Positions 1 through 22,694 of a stretch of 64,000 nt of DNA are shown here, piece after piece. The number at the start of each line of letters is the position of its first letter. Position 1 is the first letter of the stretch. The notes under the pieces were generated by a model, which searched no databases, was not told the origin of the DNA, and was given only the letters and a program-made list of their open reading frames with translations. Both the position numbers and the translations under genes were made by a program. Source of the stretch: Apostichopus japonicus (Eukaryota > Echinodermata > Holothuroidea > Aspidochirotida > Stichopodidae); assembly GCF_037975245.1 (NCBI RefSeq), contig NC_092577.1, positions 9,709,013-9,773,012 on the forward strand, given 5' to 3'.

Positions 1-138
1 ATTGCTTCTTCTTGTTATTTCTAACATCAGGAGCCAGTGTCCATACTCACATTCTGGAATAGTTACGCGTTTTTGTACTCACCCTGATGAATTTGTAGTC
101 GGGTAAAATACTGCAAAGTTAAGTACTTGTAGTGGCTC
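1..138. other. Intronic sequence at the left window edge
   Basis: No exon of the protease (in particular no AAHC-type His57 motif) is recognisable here or anywhere before 2570, so the first part of the window is taken to be intron. Confidence 0.5.
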
Positions 139-1050
139 TTTAAGAGACCTTGTGCCCAGCAAAAGCATAGCAAGGAAAATTCTACCTGTGTTTGTACTCA
201 TGATGTTGTACTCATGCTGTTGTACCCGTACGCATGCTGTTGTACTCATACTAATAACACGGAGAATTCTACTTGTACTCGAATTCATGATGTTTTGCTC
301 ATGCTGTTATACTCACACTCATAACAAGTAGAATTCTACTTGTACTCAAAATCATGATGTTGTACTCGTACTCATACTGTTGTAGTCATACTCATAGAAA
401 GTAGAATTTTACTTGTACTCGAAATCATGATGTTGTACTCTTACTCATACTGTGAGCATACTTTGTACTCACTGATAGCAAGATAGAATTCTACTTGTAC
501 TCGAAATCATGATGTTGTACTCGTACTCTTACTGTTGTACTCATACTCATAGGAAGTAGAGTTTTACTTGTACTCGAAATCATGATGTTGTACTCTTACT
601 CATACTGTGAGCATACTTTGTACTCACTGATAGCAAGATAGAATTCTACTTGTACTCGAAATCATGATGTTGTTATCGTTCTCATGCTGTTGTAGTCATA
701 CTCATAGGAAGGAGATTTTACTTGTACCCGAAATCATGATGTTGTACTCTTACTCATACTGTGAGCATACTTTGTACTCACTGATAGCAAGATAGAATTC
801 TACTTGTACTCGAAATCATGATGTTGTACTCATACTCATGCTGTTGTACTCATACTCATAGCAAGTAGAATTCTACTTGTACTCGAATTCATGATGTTAT
901 ACTCATGCTGTTGTTCTTATACGTACCCGAATGTTCTTATACGTTCTTATACGTACCCGAAATCATGATGTTGTACTCATACTCATGCTGTTGTTCTTAT
1001 ACTCATAATAAGGAGAATTCTACTTCTACTCTAATTCATGAAGTTGTACT
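139..1050. repeat. TGTACTC-rich tandem minisatellite array
   Basis: About a dozen degenerate units of roughly 73-81 bp. Each contains tgtactcgaaatcatgatg, a run of short tgtactc or ctcatac words and a closing gtagaattctact. Two unit variants alternate around 340-830, one with an inserted gagcatactttgtactcac, giving a higher-order period. It lies in the intron upstream of protease exon A. Confidence 0.9.
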
Positions 1051-1260
1051 CGTAATAGACGTCTGCGAGTAACGGTATGGTACCAGTTTTAATTGAATGA
1101 GTCTGTTCAGAGATATTGAATAAATTAACCCATCTTGCCTGGCTCCTTGCCTCTCAAATCAAGCACTTAACCATCTACATAAACGTCATAAATTAGTTTC
1201 GTTTGAGAACTGCGCCCCCGCTTTCGACTTCCGGATATATTGAAAGCAGTACGTCTTCTG

Positions 1261-2472
1261 GTAACTACGGCGGTCATAAGGTGACATCCGAGATGTAGAG
1301 TTACCATGTTAGCATAACATGGCATCTCGACAAAATAATGAATTTTTGTCGAGATACCGACTTACGCTAACTTGACATCTCGGTAAAATTTGTTCCAAAT
1401 GTCGAGTTGACATGTTTCACCTAACTCGGTATCTCGACAAAAATCAAAATTTTGTCGAGATGCCGAGTTAGGTGTAACATGTCAACTCGACAATTAGACA
1501 AATTTTACCGAGATGTCAAGTTAGCGAAAGTCGGTATCTCGACAAAAATTAAAATTTTGTCGAGATGCCGAGTTAGGTGTAACATGGTAACTCGACATTT
1601 AGACAAATTTTACCGAGATGTCAAGTTAGCGAAAGTCGGTATCTCGACAAAAATCAAAATTTTGTCGAGATGACGAGTTAGGTTTTTCATGTCAACTCGA
1701 CATTTGGAACCAATTTTACCGAGATGTCAGGTTAGCGAAAGTCGGTATCTCGACAAAAATTAAAATTTTGTCGAGATGCCGAGTTAGGTGTAACATGGTA
1801 ACTCGACAATTAGACAAATTATACCGAGATGTCAAGTTAGCGAAAGTCGGTATCTCGACAAAAATTAAAATTTTGTCGAGATACCGAGTTAGGTGTAACA
1901 TGTCAACTCGACATTTAGACAAATTTTACCGAGATGTCAAGTTAGCGAAAGTCGGTATCTCGACAAAAATCAAAATTTTGTCGAGATGACGAGTTAGGTT
2001 TTTCATGTCAACTCGACATTTGGAACCAATTTTACCGAGATGTCAGGTTAGCGAAAGTCGGTATCTCGACAAAAATTAAAATTTTGTCGAGATGCCGAGT
2101 TAGGTGTAACATGGTAACTCGACAATTAGACAAATTATACCGAGATGTCAAGTTAGCGAAAGTCGGTATCTCGACAAAAATCAAAATTTTGTCGAGATAC
2201 CGAGTTAGGTGTAACATGTCAACTCGACAATTAGACAAATTATACCGAGATGTCAGGTTAGCGTAAGTCGGTATCTCGACAAAAATCAAAATTTTGTCGA
2301 GATGCCGAGTTAGGTGTAACATGGTAACTTGGCATTTAGACAAATTTTACCGAGATGTCAAGTTAGCGAAAGTCGGTATCTCGACAAAAATCAAAATTTT
2401 GTCGAGATGCCGTGTTAAGCTAACATGTCAACTCTACATCTCGGATGTCACCTTATGACCGCCGTAGGTAAC
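1261..2472. mobile_element. 1.2 kb terminal-inverted-repeat element filled with 105-bp palindromic units
   Basis: An exact ~37-bp inverted terminal repeat, beginning tacggcggtcataaggtgac at 1266 and closing with its complement at 2467, encloses about ten units of ~105 bp. A possible target-site duplication gtaac flanks it (1261-1265 and 2468-2472). Each unit holds a self-complementary core, cggtatctcgac then aaaattttg then gtcgagatgccg. From ~1700 a three-unit (~316 bp) higher-order repeat is visible. No transposase is encoded, so it is a non-autonomous DNA element. Short open frames in it on both strands are products of the repeat. Confidence 0.85.
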
Positions 2473-2569
2473 TGTAAAAATTCAAAGGACATATTATTAA
2501 ATGTTTCTCTCTCTCCCTCTCTCTTTAATTTTATTTTATTTTAGTCATCCGTTTTTATTTTCTCTACAG

Positions 2570-12910
<10,341 letters not shown>

Positions 12911-13249
12911 AAATTCAGCTTTGGCAATTTTGCTTCCTTTTTTTTGGTGGTTATTTAATGTTTTCATATCTTATTATATATTCACCGTTTTAAACATTTT
13001 AGCCCTTTTACTTTAGTGGAAATATTTTCTTTAAAAAAACGGTTGCACTATACTATATTGTAGACATTGGAATAGAATAGTTTATCATTTTACTTAGTCA
13101 GAATATCTTTGCTGATTTTATGATATAGCCAGGAAACCAAACCCTAGGAAGTTTTCAAGGCCTAGAGCTTATTTAGTGAAGCTTTATGAATTTCCAACCA
13201 TATTAGCAAGTTCCTTTGAAAGGTTTGCTCCAGCTATACAGTAGGTACC
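12911..13249 (+). other. Probable 3' UTR or flank of the protease gene
   Basis: AT-rich sequence after the stop codon. No strong AATAAA in the first kilobase, so the transcript end cannot be placed. Confidence 0.4.
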
Positions 13250-13496
13250 TAAGTGAACTTGAAGCAAACAGGTGTGACGTCATAGAAGGACACGGATAAA
13301 TTGTTTTTCCCTTAGAATCTACATCACTTTCCTTCATTGGGGATACATCCCATTACGAACACACGAGTCATTGGTATGTTGTTAACCGTATACGTGTGAC
13401 TTGATTCAATCCAAGGTTAAAATCAGTATAGTGAATAGAAAGTCCAACAAAACATTGTATATGACATCACCACCCTGTTTGCTTCAAGTTCACTTA
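13250..13496. mobile_element. 243-bp TA-flanked MITE
   Basis: Inverted ends begin agtgaacttgaagcaaacag at 13252 and close with the complement at 13494. The arms are similar for about 34 bp. TA dinucleotides at 13250-13251 and 13495-13496 fit TA-target (Tc1/mariner-type) insertion. No coding capacity. Confidence 0.8.
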
Positions 13497-13672
13497 TCAC
13501 ACAAAACTGTGACAATGTCAAATGTCATTTTCTCGTAACACTCGTAACAAATGCAGGAATCAAATGCAAATATTATCGGGTTAATTATAATATGTTCTTG
13601 ATTCATCAGCCAAAAATTTCCCTTTAATTTCCTCTGAATGTCCACTTATTGTCCCCTTTTATGTGCCCCTTT

Positions 13673-13937
13673 AATGTCCCCTGAATGTCCACTTGAAATG
13701 TTCTTTTGAAGAAAACGGTTTAATCTGTTGCGCGAGCTACTGATTTGCGATAAGAGAGCTTGGCGGATACATTGTGATAATACAAAGGGGACATTGAAGG
13801 GGACATTCAGGGGACATTATTTAATGTCCCCTGAATGTCCACTTGAAATGTTCTTTTGAAGAAAACGATATAATTTGTTGCGCGAGCTACTGATTTGCGA
13901 TAAGAGAGCTTGGCGGATACATTGTGATAATACAAAT
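13673..13937. repeat. 150-bp-period direct duplication
   Basis: Two copies of ~115 bp (13673-13787 and 13823-13937) that differ at only a few bases. Each starts aatgtcccctgaatgtccac and contains gttgcgcgagctactgattt. The spacer holds ggggacatt words that are the reverse complement of the copies' own start. Confidence 0.85.
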
Positions 13938-16182
13938 GACATGTGCATAGTGTGGAATTGATGATTTCAATCGGTGACGACACAAAATTGGTGACGATAT
14001 AGCATTGAATGAAGTGAAGAAAATATTTTATTTTTTTTTATATTTTTTTTTAAGTGCTGAATTGTTGAACGGAATTTAGCAGAACAGTATCGTTGAAAAA
14101 ACTTGGAATTTTGATCAGTTACTATATTGCGAGTAAATTAAAACCATGCCCTCCATTCGAGAAGTTATTGTGATGGTGAACATGATTAATTATCCGGAAA
14201 TATTATATTAATAAACATAACTTAAAGACGTTTTTTTAGCTTAAAACAAAAAAAATGAGGACGTTTTGTTTCTAAATTTTAAACATTTGATACTATTATA
14301 TATTTTATTTTGTAATGATTAGATTTTATAATAAAGTAGATCATATAGCTTTCAGATTCAGGGAACTTTTTTTTATTATTTCTTCCGCGTTTTATGAGTT
14401 TCATTTAAATAAAGTTCCTTCAAATTAACATATAATAGGTTAGGGAAAGGGGTGTGGTTAAATGAGTGCATAATATTTAATCCGTTAAAAATCAAACAAA
14501 GTGAAATTAAAATTAAGCAATTAAGTTTGAGCCACTAGAGGGCAAGCTTGTAAACTCTCAATTGTCATTTTTTATAACTATCATCATAAAGTTATTTGAG
14601 TTTACGGGGCGGATTGATTATTCATTTGCCGGTATACGTATATCACTGAATGTTTCATGTATCTATGAATATTCATGCCACTTAATTTAAATAATAATTA
14701 CAAATCATGGTAGAAAAATAAAATCCTAGCACTCTACATTTTCTTGAATTACATATTTTATTTATTAAAGGTTCTTTGTGTCTTCGTTTCGTCACCTAAT
14801 ACGTCATTCAACCATTCTGATCATAACACGGCAACATGATCCATTAATTTTAGACTGGTTAAATGTAGCCTACATCTACATCCTACCACGATTCGTTAAA
14901 ATGTTGAAGAATATGAGTATCGGAAACGACGATACGTTATCATATTCCTGCAAAATGTGATGTCCATTCTTTTCTTAAATAGTCCTTTCTTGAAAAACGT
15001 TAACGCAAATTGATTAAACATATAGTTAACGCATCGAGATGGTCTGGTCTGGCACCGGGGCAATGACCGCGGTATATCACATGGCACCTTGGCAATTACC
15101 GGTATATCACCCGGCCCGTTTCTGTACATTGCAAGTTTACAATGAAATCGGAAAACAATAATTTGTAACCCATACTTGCCTGGATCCCCTCGGCATGTTT
15201 TACCCCGGCCCATGAGTTGACCCCAACCCTTGGGGCCGTATCACATGACCCCGCACTCTCTTGTCGTATGCAATGATTTTGAACGGATGCATTGACTGAT
15301 TGATTGATTATCGATTATTAGCACTTTACACTGCAGTTTGGGTTAGGGTTCCCTTAACAAAGTTATAAATAAAGAAAACATGTCAGAATAGCTAATAACA
15401 TCACCCATTGCAACCCCTTCCCTCAACCCCCACCTTCGCCCCCCCCCCCAAAAAAATATATATATAATAACAATCACAACTCCTTCGTTTGGTTTCTTGA
15501 TTCAGTTGAATTGAAATGATAATAATTATTATTGATATCGATTTACAAAGAATGTAAGGACATTTATATGACTTAAATACCGTCAGCTATTTTAGGTTAA
15601 ATTTGGTAGAGCTTTTGATAATACTGAATGACTTAAGCCCTATAATGGCACACACCTCAATTACCCAAAATACCAGTATTATTTCAAGTTGTAAAGGAGA
15701 AAAACGAACAATTAGAAAATTTCCATTTTTTTTTTTGTTAGAGATATGTGGTTTTTTGATATTTTCCATTTTTCAATCATTCCACATTTTCCGTGTTATT
15801 GTTTCTCTTTGTTCATGTTAGTGGTTCACATTGTTCTTACTAGCATTTTTCACATACTAATGAAGCTTTCAATTGTATTGGAAAATATTGATATTCGACG
15901 TAAATACCCTGTGCAAACAAAGACATCTTATTTTAGGGAAGTAAATGTAGTTTCTTATATGACGGCGTCGGGATTAAAGGGTGTGAAGACTCGCGCAAAA
16001 AGAAAAGTCTAATGCCGTTAATCTGACCTAGTTTCGAATGAGGTTATAACAGAAGTGTTAGACACCCACCATCCCATAAAATACGCACACAGCTTTCTAC
16101 CTTCGGTAATTAGACACTAGTGTACAGTCAGTACATACAGCTGCGGTCAATACCCACAGCACAGTGTACAAACGATACAGCG
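13938..16182. other. No gene seen
   Basis: AT-rich. A more GC-rich patch at ~15040-15260 repeats ggtatatcac and cgtatcacatg words. A poly-C then TA tract lies near 15438-15465. Frames here show no protein family. Confidence 0.5.
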
Positions 16183-16215
16183 ATGGACATCTCAGCTCCA
16201 GCTAAAGATAACAAG
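16183..16215 (+). CDS. Candidate first coding exon (weak)
   Basis: An ATG in good context (G at -3 and +4) opens an 11-codon frame, MDISAPAKDNK, ending at AAG before a gtatca donor, phase 0. A cataaaata box lies ~108 bp upstream and the intervening sequence has a 5'-leader-like mix. The exon at 62260 also accepts phase 0, but a 46-kb intron would be needed. There is no other support and it may be chance. Confidence 0.15.
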
Positions 16216-17732
16216 GTATCACGTTTCATTACTGTCTGCGTTTAGTAGCGACACGCAGAAAGTTAACCTTGTCAGAGCGCGGCACCCGGGTTGGGCGAGT
16301 CATTAATGCCTTTATAAGAAGTGACATGCAAGGATAAAGTTCATAATGAGGACAAGGCCTTGCATGGAACGAACAGTTAATCTGATGGATTGCGAATAAT
16401 TACTGCTATCATTTCGATGTTCTGCAGAACAGTTTAAAAGGTTTACATTAAATCAAAATGTAACTTTATGATTCCATTAAATACGAAGAGCTAGATAACA
16501 AGTCTCTTAATTCAAAGCGTCCAGTATTATACGCATATTATACGTCGAATTGTCTGCGATCAAAGTTCAACGATCCGTTGCCTAACTACCGTCGCCATGG
16601 TACCGTATTCCGCCGTTGATATTTTAATCGCACTCTATTTGCATAGGTGATGCTCGTATCCTCTTCGGGTTTTCTTAAAGAAGTATACAGTTAACTATAT
16701 TGGCAAATATCGAAGGCGTTTCTTATTGCTCGCCTACGTTGCTTCGACAGTAAATCAGATGAAGAATCAAAAGTTCTTGCTGTGAACAGCGTGAGATTTT
16801 ATCTATGAACTTTTACAGTAGTTGCTAAACAAGATCACCTTGTCATAATAAACGAGCACTTGTAATACTTAAAACGGCTTAGAAATGTTAAGTACCTAAT
16901 GTCGACCACTATATACGAGCGTGTAAATAATAAAACAGCTAAGATATTCAACGTGAATATTTACGGGACTGTTATCGTGGAGACTATACGATTGATGATA
17001 TTTTGTGACCAAAGGACTGTGACCAAAATAGCTCTTGGATATGAGAACGAAATAATGAAATATGTCACATTGGATATAGTTCGTGTAGTCTGCGCAGGGT
17101 GTGGTAGGCTATATGCTACAGTATAGTATAGTCCTACATTCGATTAATCCGTTGAAATAGTACGATAGGCTACATCTTTTGGTCGGATAGGGCAATCCCT
17201 ATCTGTTTGGAAAATGTGAGAACTAATTACACGAAACCTGGGATTTTGGATTAAATCTTCACAGCACTTATGTCTGGAGTATCCTGGTGAATTTATTATC
17301 AGCTGGCCGTGCAGAATTTGTGTTTGCGAGTTCATTCAACTTAAAAAAAGGCTTGGTAAGAGAATGAATTATTCATTTAACCTTAGGCTAATATCTTTCC
17401 AGGACAATTTAATCACTGTCTTACATCTGCCGAAGTTAACGAAAAAACAAATTGATGTTATGTGATCAGACGTAGGCTATTAATACTAAATGCTTTGGAT
17501 AAATATATGGAATGTATTCCCAATTAACTAACCATGTCTCAAACTAATATTACGCCTTCTCGTGAAAATATCTGCCAAATTGTCTGGTCGATTCAAGGTA
17601 ATTCTTTCAGACAATTATACAGCTAAATTCTGTTTTCTGCCCAACTTTACACCTGATCCTGGTATTGCAATGAATTAAAATTCTGCGAGCTGCACAGGCT
17701 AACTAATGCATGAAGTTTGCGTATTGTATGTA

Positions 17733-17734
<2 letters not shown>
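16216..17734. other. No gene seen
   Basis: Unique-looking AT-rich sequence with an octamer atttgcat near 16638. No supported feature. Confidence 0.4.
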
Positions 17735-17768
<34 letters not shown>

Positions 17769-17812
17769 TATACATATATATCTGCTATACAGATATATGT
17801 ATATATAGCAAG
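17735..17812. repeat. TA microsatellite with palindromic continuation
   Basis: About 31 bp of TA repeat followed by tgctatacatatatatctg and its near inverted complement ending at about 17811. Confidence 0.8.
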
Positions 17813-20800
17813 TATCTCTTTATACTTGTTTTGAATTTACCATCAAACCGCACTGTTTAATGATACCTATTTGATTAATTTCTCAACAAAACGACATTTT
17901 ATCAAAAACTTTAAAAAAAACGATACTTTTCATGACCAAACAGGGCACAGAGTACTTTCTATTATAAGAAGTGACCCTTTAATTGTTATCGATAATCAAT
18001 ATGAGCTGATATACTTTATTACTATAATGTACTTTATTGGAATATATTATTAAAAAACAAGTTTGCCGAAAGGCTGTACAGGTTAAGGGCATCTGGCAGA
18101 GGTTTCTATTAATATGGAAAATGTATGGAAAATATATGTATGGACAAATCACGTATCACGTAATCACGTAATCTCCAACTGAGAGCAAGAATAATAATTA
18201 TCTACGAAAGACTCCTGACATCACAATTTCACATAATAAAGAACATTTTACTGGTGATGGATTTTGAACGTTTCAGGGGAGAATTATCGATGTTAGGAAG
18301 GGGGTGTGATCCTGGGGTCGTTGAAACAAACTTCTTCTAGGCGATATGCGGGGTCCATCGATTTCCCTCCTCCCCCCTCCCCCCCCCCCTCTTCCACCCT
18401 CCCCAACCCCTCCCGAAAATTAGACGTCCAAAGGTGGATTCTGATGAATACTTAGACTACAAATTAGGTCAATAATTAGATTATAGCGCAAGATTGTCCT
18501 CTAAATTGTTTTTGAGGGTGAAAATGGAAAGGGGGAACACCCCGGCATGCAACCCTCACCCTCCTCATTCTCATTCTCGATCAGCACCTGTCTGTAAGGT
18601 GAGTAGTTCCACCGTTGCGCGCGTCATAGCTTTGCAACTTAGAATATATTAGCCTTGTAAGATGCATAACAAGATCACGGGAACACTTACTTAAACAACT
18701 TGGGAATCACCCGGGTGTCCGATGTTGTATTCCTATGCACCCTTCACAGCTGCAGGCTTTGAAATGCGTAGCCCGTTCTACGTGCCCCGACTTACAATTG
18801 ACTGTGGAGTTATTGTTTACGGCTTTCGATAAGATATAATCAAGACATCGACTACATGTGCGCAAACGCATACACATGATCTACATTGAGAAATGAGGCA
18901 CAGTAAGTTGGCATACGAAATCAACGTACCTTGATAATGTTGCGTCGGTATCAACTCCATTACAGGCAATCGGTACTTTTAATACGTAGGTAATTTGCCA
19001 ATTTGAATTTACATAAGTAAACCAATAGGTTATACTCTGAGACATCTGGGTAAATGATTTGACCCTTACGTACAACCAACTTTGTGGAAACTTTTGTCCC
19101 CAAAACAAGTATATAAAAAAAGAGGATAATTTGGTCAAAGCTGTCTGCATTCTTCTTTTGTTGGCAAAACTTTGCATAGGTTTGGTTGGATACACACATA
19201 CCCAGTGTTGAGTATAGGCTACTTGCCTAACGTTAAAGAGTGTATTAATTATGATAAAGGATATGGATAAGTAAGCACAAACATACAAGGAAGGCACTGT
19301 ACATACAGTATACTACAGGATCGTATAGATTTATCGTGGTCGAATGACAATCATATTTAAATTACTTTCTTTGAAGCAGTTGGGAAAAGTGGTGACTAGG
19401 GATAGGGAAGATAGGAGAGTGGGCAAAGTGGGCAAAGTGGGTTGGATTTGGGAATGTTGGAGTGCTGAGAGGGATTCCTAAATTAACTCGGGGTTGTCAA
19501 CCTTTGACCTTTGGTAAGAAGTAAAGAAAAGTCTGTATCAATCTACACATTTTGCGAATCCTATAGTTTATATGATCACGGTCACAGATTTGATACTCAG
19601 GCGAATGTATTTTAACGACTGAACAGATGACACCATGTACGTGCCGCAAATCAAATGTAAAAGCATGAAACATGGCCTAGTATCGGCGCCAAAGGTTTTA
19701 GAAGAAAACAAATAAATTGGTTTTCATATGTGTTAAAAGTTAATACTTCTCTTATACCCAGAACCCATGTCAACCTATACTTTGAGAAATTTAAAGGAGG
19801 CTAAATCCCAAAGCCATCCAAACAGGCCATCCATACGTAGTGTCAAAGGTACTATATGAGAGCAAATCTGATAGTAGGCCGCATTCTATTTCAGTATTTA
19901 AACAACCGGTTTAAAGAGGAATTTATGACCCTCTTAGCAGAAAGTAATCGGTCACTTTTTATGCTAGAGGCATGCATCACGACTAAACTTTACAACCAGA
20001 TGTCAATTGTTTGCTGTACAAGTTGTTTAAAAAACAAGAGCTTCAGTTAGTCCAATGAGCTCCTGTGTAAACTAGCCAATACAAATATTCAACTAATATC
20101 CAATGTTCAAGTTACAGTGATGAGTAATAACAGACTTCTCTATGATAGCCAGTAGGTGAATGGGTGGAGGGGGGCTTGGGAGCCGGCGGAATGGGGGCAA
20201 AAGAGGCCAAAGTATCGCTGTAACGATAGTTGCATTTATAACCTCCATTTACAGAAATAGGTTTAAGTAGACTCACAGGACCCTAAGCTGAATTACAGCC
20301 AAAATAATTTTCTTGTTCCTTCGAGAAATTAGGCTAGTCTATTTTGATGTTAATAACGAGTACCGGATAACTTTGCCTTCGAACAAAATTAGCGTTTATA
20401 AAGTTTCCTTAGCCTTTTCGTGTTTCAAGATATACACCTTTAAACTACTTTAAATCTCTGCAATGCTCCTTTAAGACTGATTTCATAGTGCCGGTGGCTC
20501 CTCGGGTGCAGGCTGTGTGTTCTTATTTCTTCACATATTAAACAGAAGAGAACCCTCAGATAACATTCAGACCACTTCGTCTTGACAAATTTATAAATTT
20601 GTTGTGAATATGTCATTTAAAGCCATTTCTATTGAGGTTAAGGCTTATACGTGTTTCTATTGAGCTTTTGTCTTGCATCTGAGGAAATGACGTAATGATC
20701 TGCGTGTTAACTTAGTTGTACAGTCATTTAATTTGATCAGTCTCAGAAGTCTGTTTTTTTTTTAAATAAAAATGTTATAGAAATAATACCTTATTGATAC

Positions 20801-22215
20801 GATAGTCCACAAAATATCAAAAGTAATTTCGTACCTAAAGTCATCGTTAAGTTTAGTACTATTTCTATAGTTATAAGCATGCCCTACAACTAGCTATTCC
20901 CAATATGGAGATGAGGTTACTACCTAAGGATCCCGAGGACAAATGAACTTCAATGTCCAAAGCCCTTCAAGACCCTGAGGTCAAGATGTTCCGGTGACAC
21001 TTCCAGACAAGAGATTTTGAACCTACTGAATATTATTATTTTTTCGGAAGGGTTGGAGGGTTTGCCAGCAAATGTTAATAAGGGGGTCAAGCCTATTGTG
21101 CCCTTGGGTCCAAGACTGGAGTGTTTACACGGCTGTTCTATATCCATAACACAGGATATCAACCGTGCATGTCGCTATTCTTTTGTATTTCAGTACCTGG
21201 AGACATCACACAGGAACCTCAAACACGTTTTGTTTCTTGATGTTTTTTCTTCATTCATTTATATATTTATTTATTTATATATTTATTTATATATTAAGGC
21301 TATCCCCAAACAGTCTCATTATGGTCGTCACAACATCTTTAAGTTAACCAGTCTTAGTTGATCACACCCGATAGTCAACCCGCCTCAGTGGCTGATCTAA
21401 CACCTCTAAAACTACATCACAGGTTACAATATTAACATCACACGATAAGGACACCGAAAACTACAATAGACTGCGGCAACAGTTGTGTGTATATAAATAT
21501 ACAATAACTCCGATGTATATACTGGATAGTGTACTTTCCTGTGTATCACGCTAGTGCAGGCTCGCAGAAGATTTTGTCAATCATGAGCTCGGAGTATAGT
21601 TAAAATGTTATCCCTATTAAGCCAACGGTCTGTATCCAATTGATCTCATCCACTTTCTATGGGATAATTGCATCCATTCCTCAGTAGCAATTTCCGTCTT
21701 TCGGATCCATCCAATGACGAGATCTCATGGTGCATTAAATCTCCAGTCACTGAATGACTAACTAACCCTGTTCTGATTCGGGGAACTGAGCCTGACTGAA
21801 TCACAGTTCTCAGAACGAGAGAGATTCGGAGGATGTGGAGGAGGACATTATTTTGTCATCATTTTCGAGGATCTTCAACGAGCGTTGCTCATCGTAACCT
21901 GAGCGACTGTGCAATATCTTTCAGTTTCTAAATAGTGTTTGATCAAAGCATGGAGGTAAAAACAGCTCCATGATCAAAGTAAAACGTTCGTGTCAATTTG
22001 TGTATACACATCGACAACGAGGGTGAGTGTTACGTCTCCATACTTCCTTTTGTTCTTTCTTTCATTCTTTCCTTCTCCCTTTAAACATTTTATTATATTT
22101 ATAGACAATTCAATGTTCTTCCTTTTGATCATACTTTTCACAATTGCTGTCACCTTTATCTTTTCTAGTTAAAAGTGTCCTTTCCTAAGTATTATTCCTA
22201 GGTATTATGTAATGG
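17813..22215. other. Gene-poor stretch
   Basis: Contains a C-rich patch near 18362-18415 and a degenerate TTTA run at 21258-21295. The longest frame (18881-19297, minus, 138 codons) matches no family I know. No gene supported. Confidence 0.5.
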
Positions 22216-22620
22216 TTAATTGAATGTAGAAAATCCACTTCGAAAATACACAATATTTGTGTACACATAGAAAACATTACAATGGCATTGTGTGGACAAA
22301 TATTTGTCCACGTAAGTTCGGATGTCTACAAGTATACGTCCACACCGGCTCATATAATGTGCGAATACATGTGGACATATATAAATGTTTACATTCTCCT
22401 CGATTACATATCCGGGCACACATATATATGCAAATATATGTTGGGATTGTATGGACATATATCCTCGAATATGTGTCCACGATTCTTTGAATACATGTGG
22501 ACCTACATCATCTTATTATGCGAACTAATGTCGCGATGTTTACACAACGCTATGTTGACATTGAATGTTATGTCATCGTTCTTCAAATGTCCACATAAAA
22601 TATTCGAACACATTTGAACT
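22216..22620. repeat. Degenerate GTGGAC/GTCCAC palindrome-rich block
   Basis: Contains a perfect 20-bp palindrome, gtggacaaatatttgtccac at 22292-22311, and further atgtggacat, tgtggacct and tgtccac words at irregular spacing. Frames stay open on both strands, as in decayed tandem repeats. Confidence 0.55.
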
Positions 22621-22629
22621 AGTATTTGT

Positions 22630-22630
<1 letters not shown>

Positions 22631-22685
<55 letters not shown>

Positions 22686-22694
22686 TATATATAT
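22631..22694. repeat. TA microsatellite
   Basis: About 64 bp of nearly pure TA repeat. Confidence 0.95.

Noticed and set aside
139-1050. Regularly spaced repeats that could be mistaken for a CRISPR array
   Set aside because: Units are degenerate tandem repeats with no unique spacers, in a eukaryotic intron.
1452-2343. Several 60-103 codon frames on both strands
   Set aside because: They lie inside the 105-bp hairpin unit array and repeat the same peptide; products of repeat structure, not genes.
12911-13040. Continuation of the protease beyond exon K
   Set aside because: The in-frame TAA at 12908-12910 follows a complete CUB and no donor precedes it.
18881-19297. 138-codon minus-strand frame
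   Set aside because: No domain, no splice or promoter context, composition like the flanks; chance length in a long desert.
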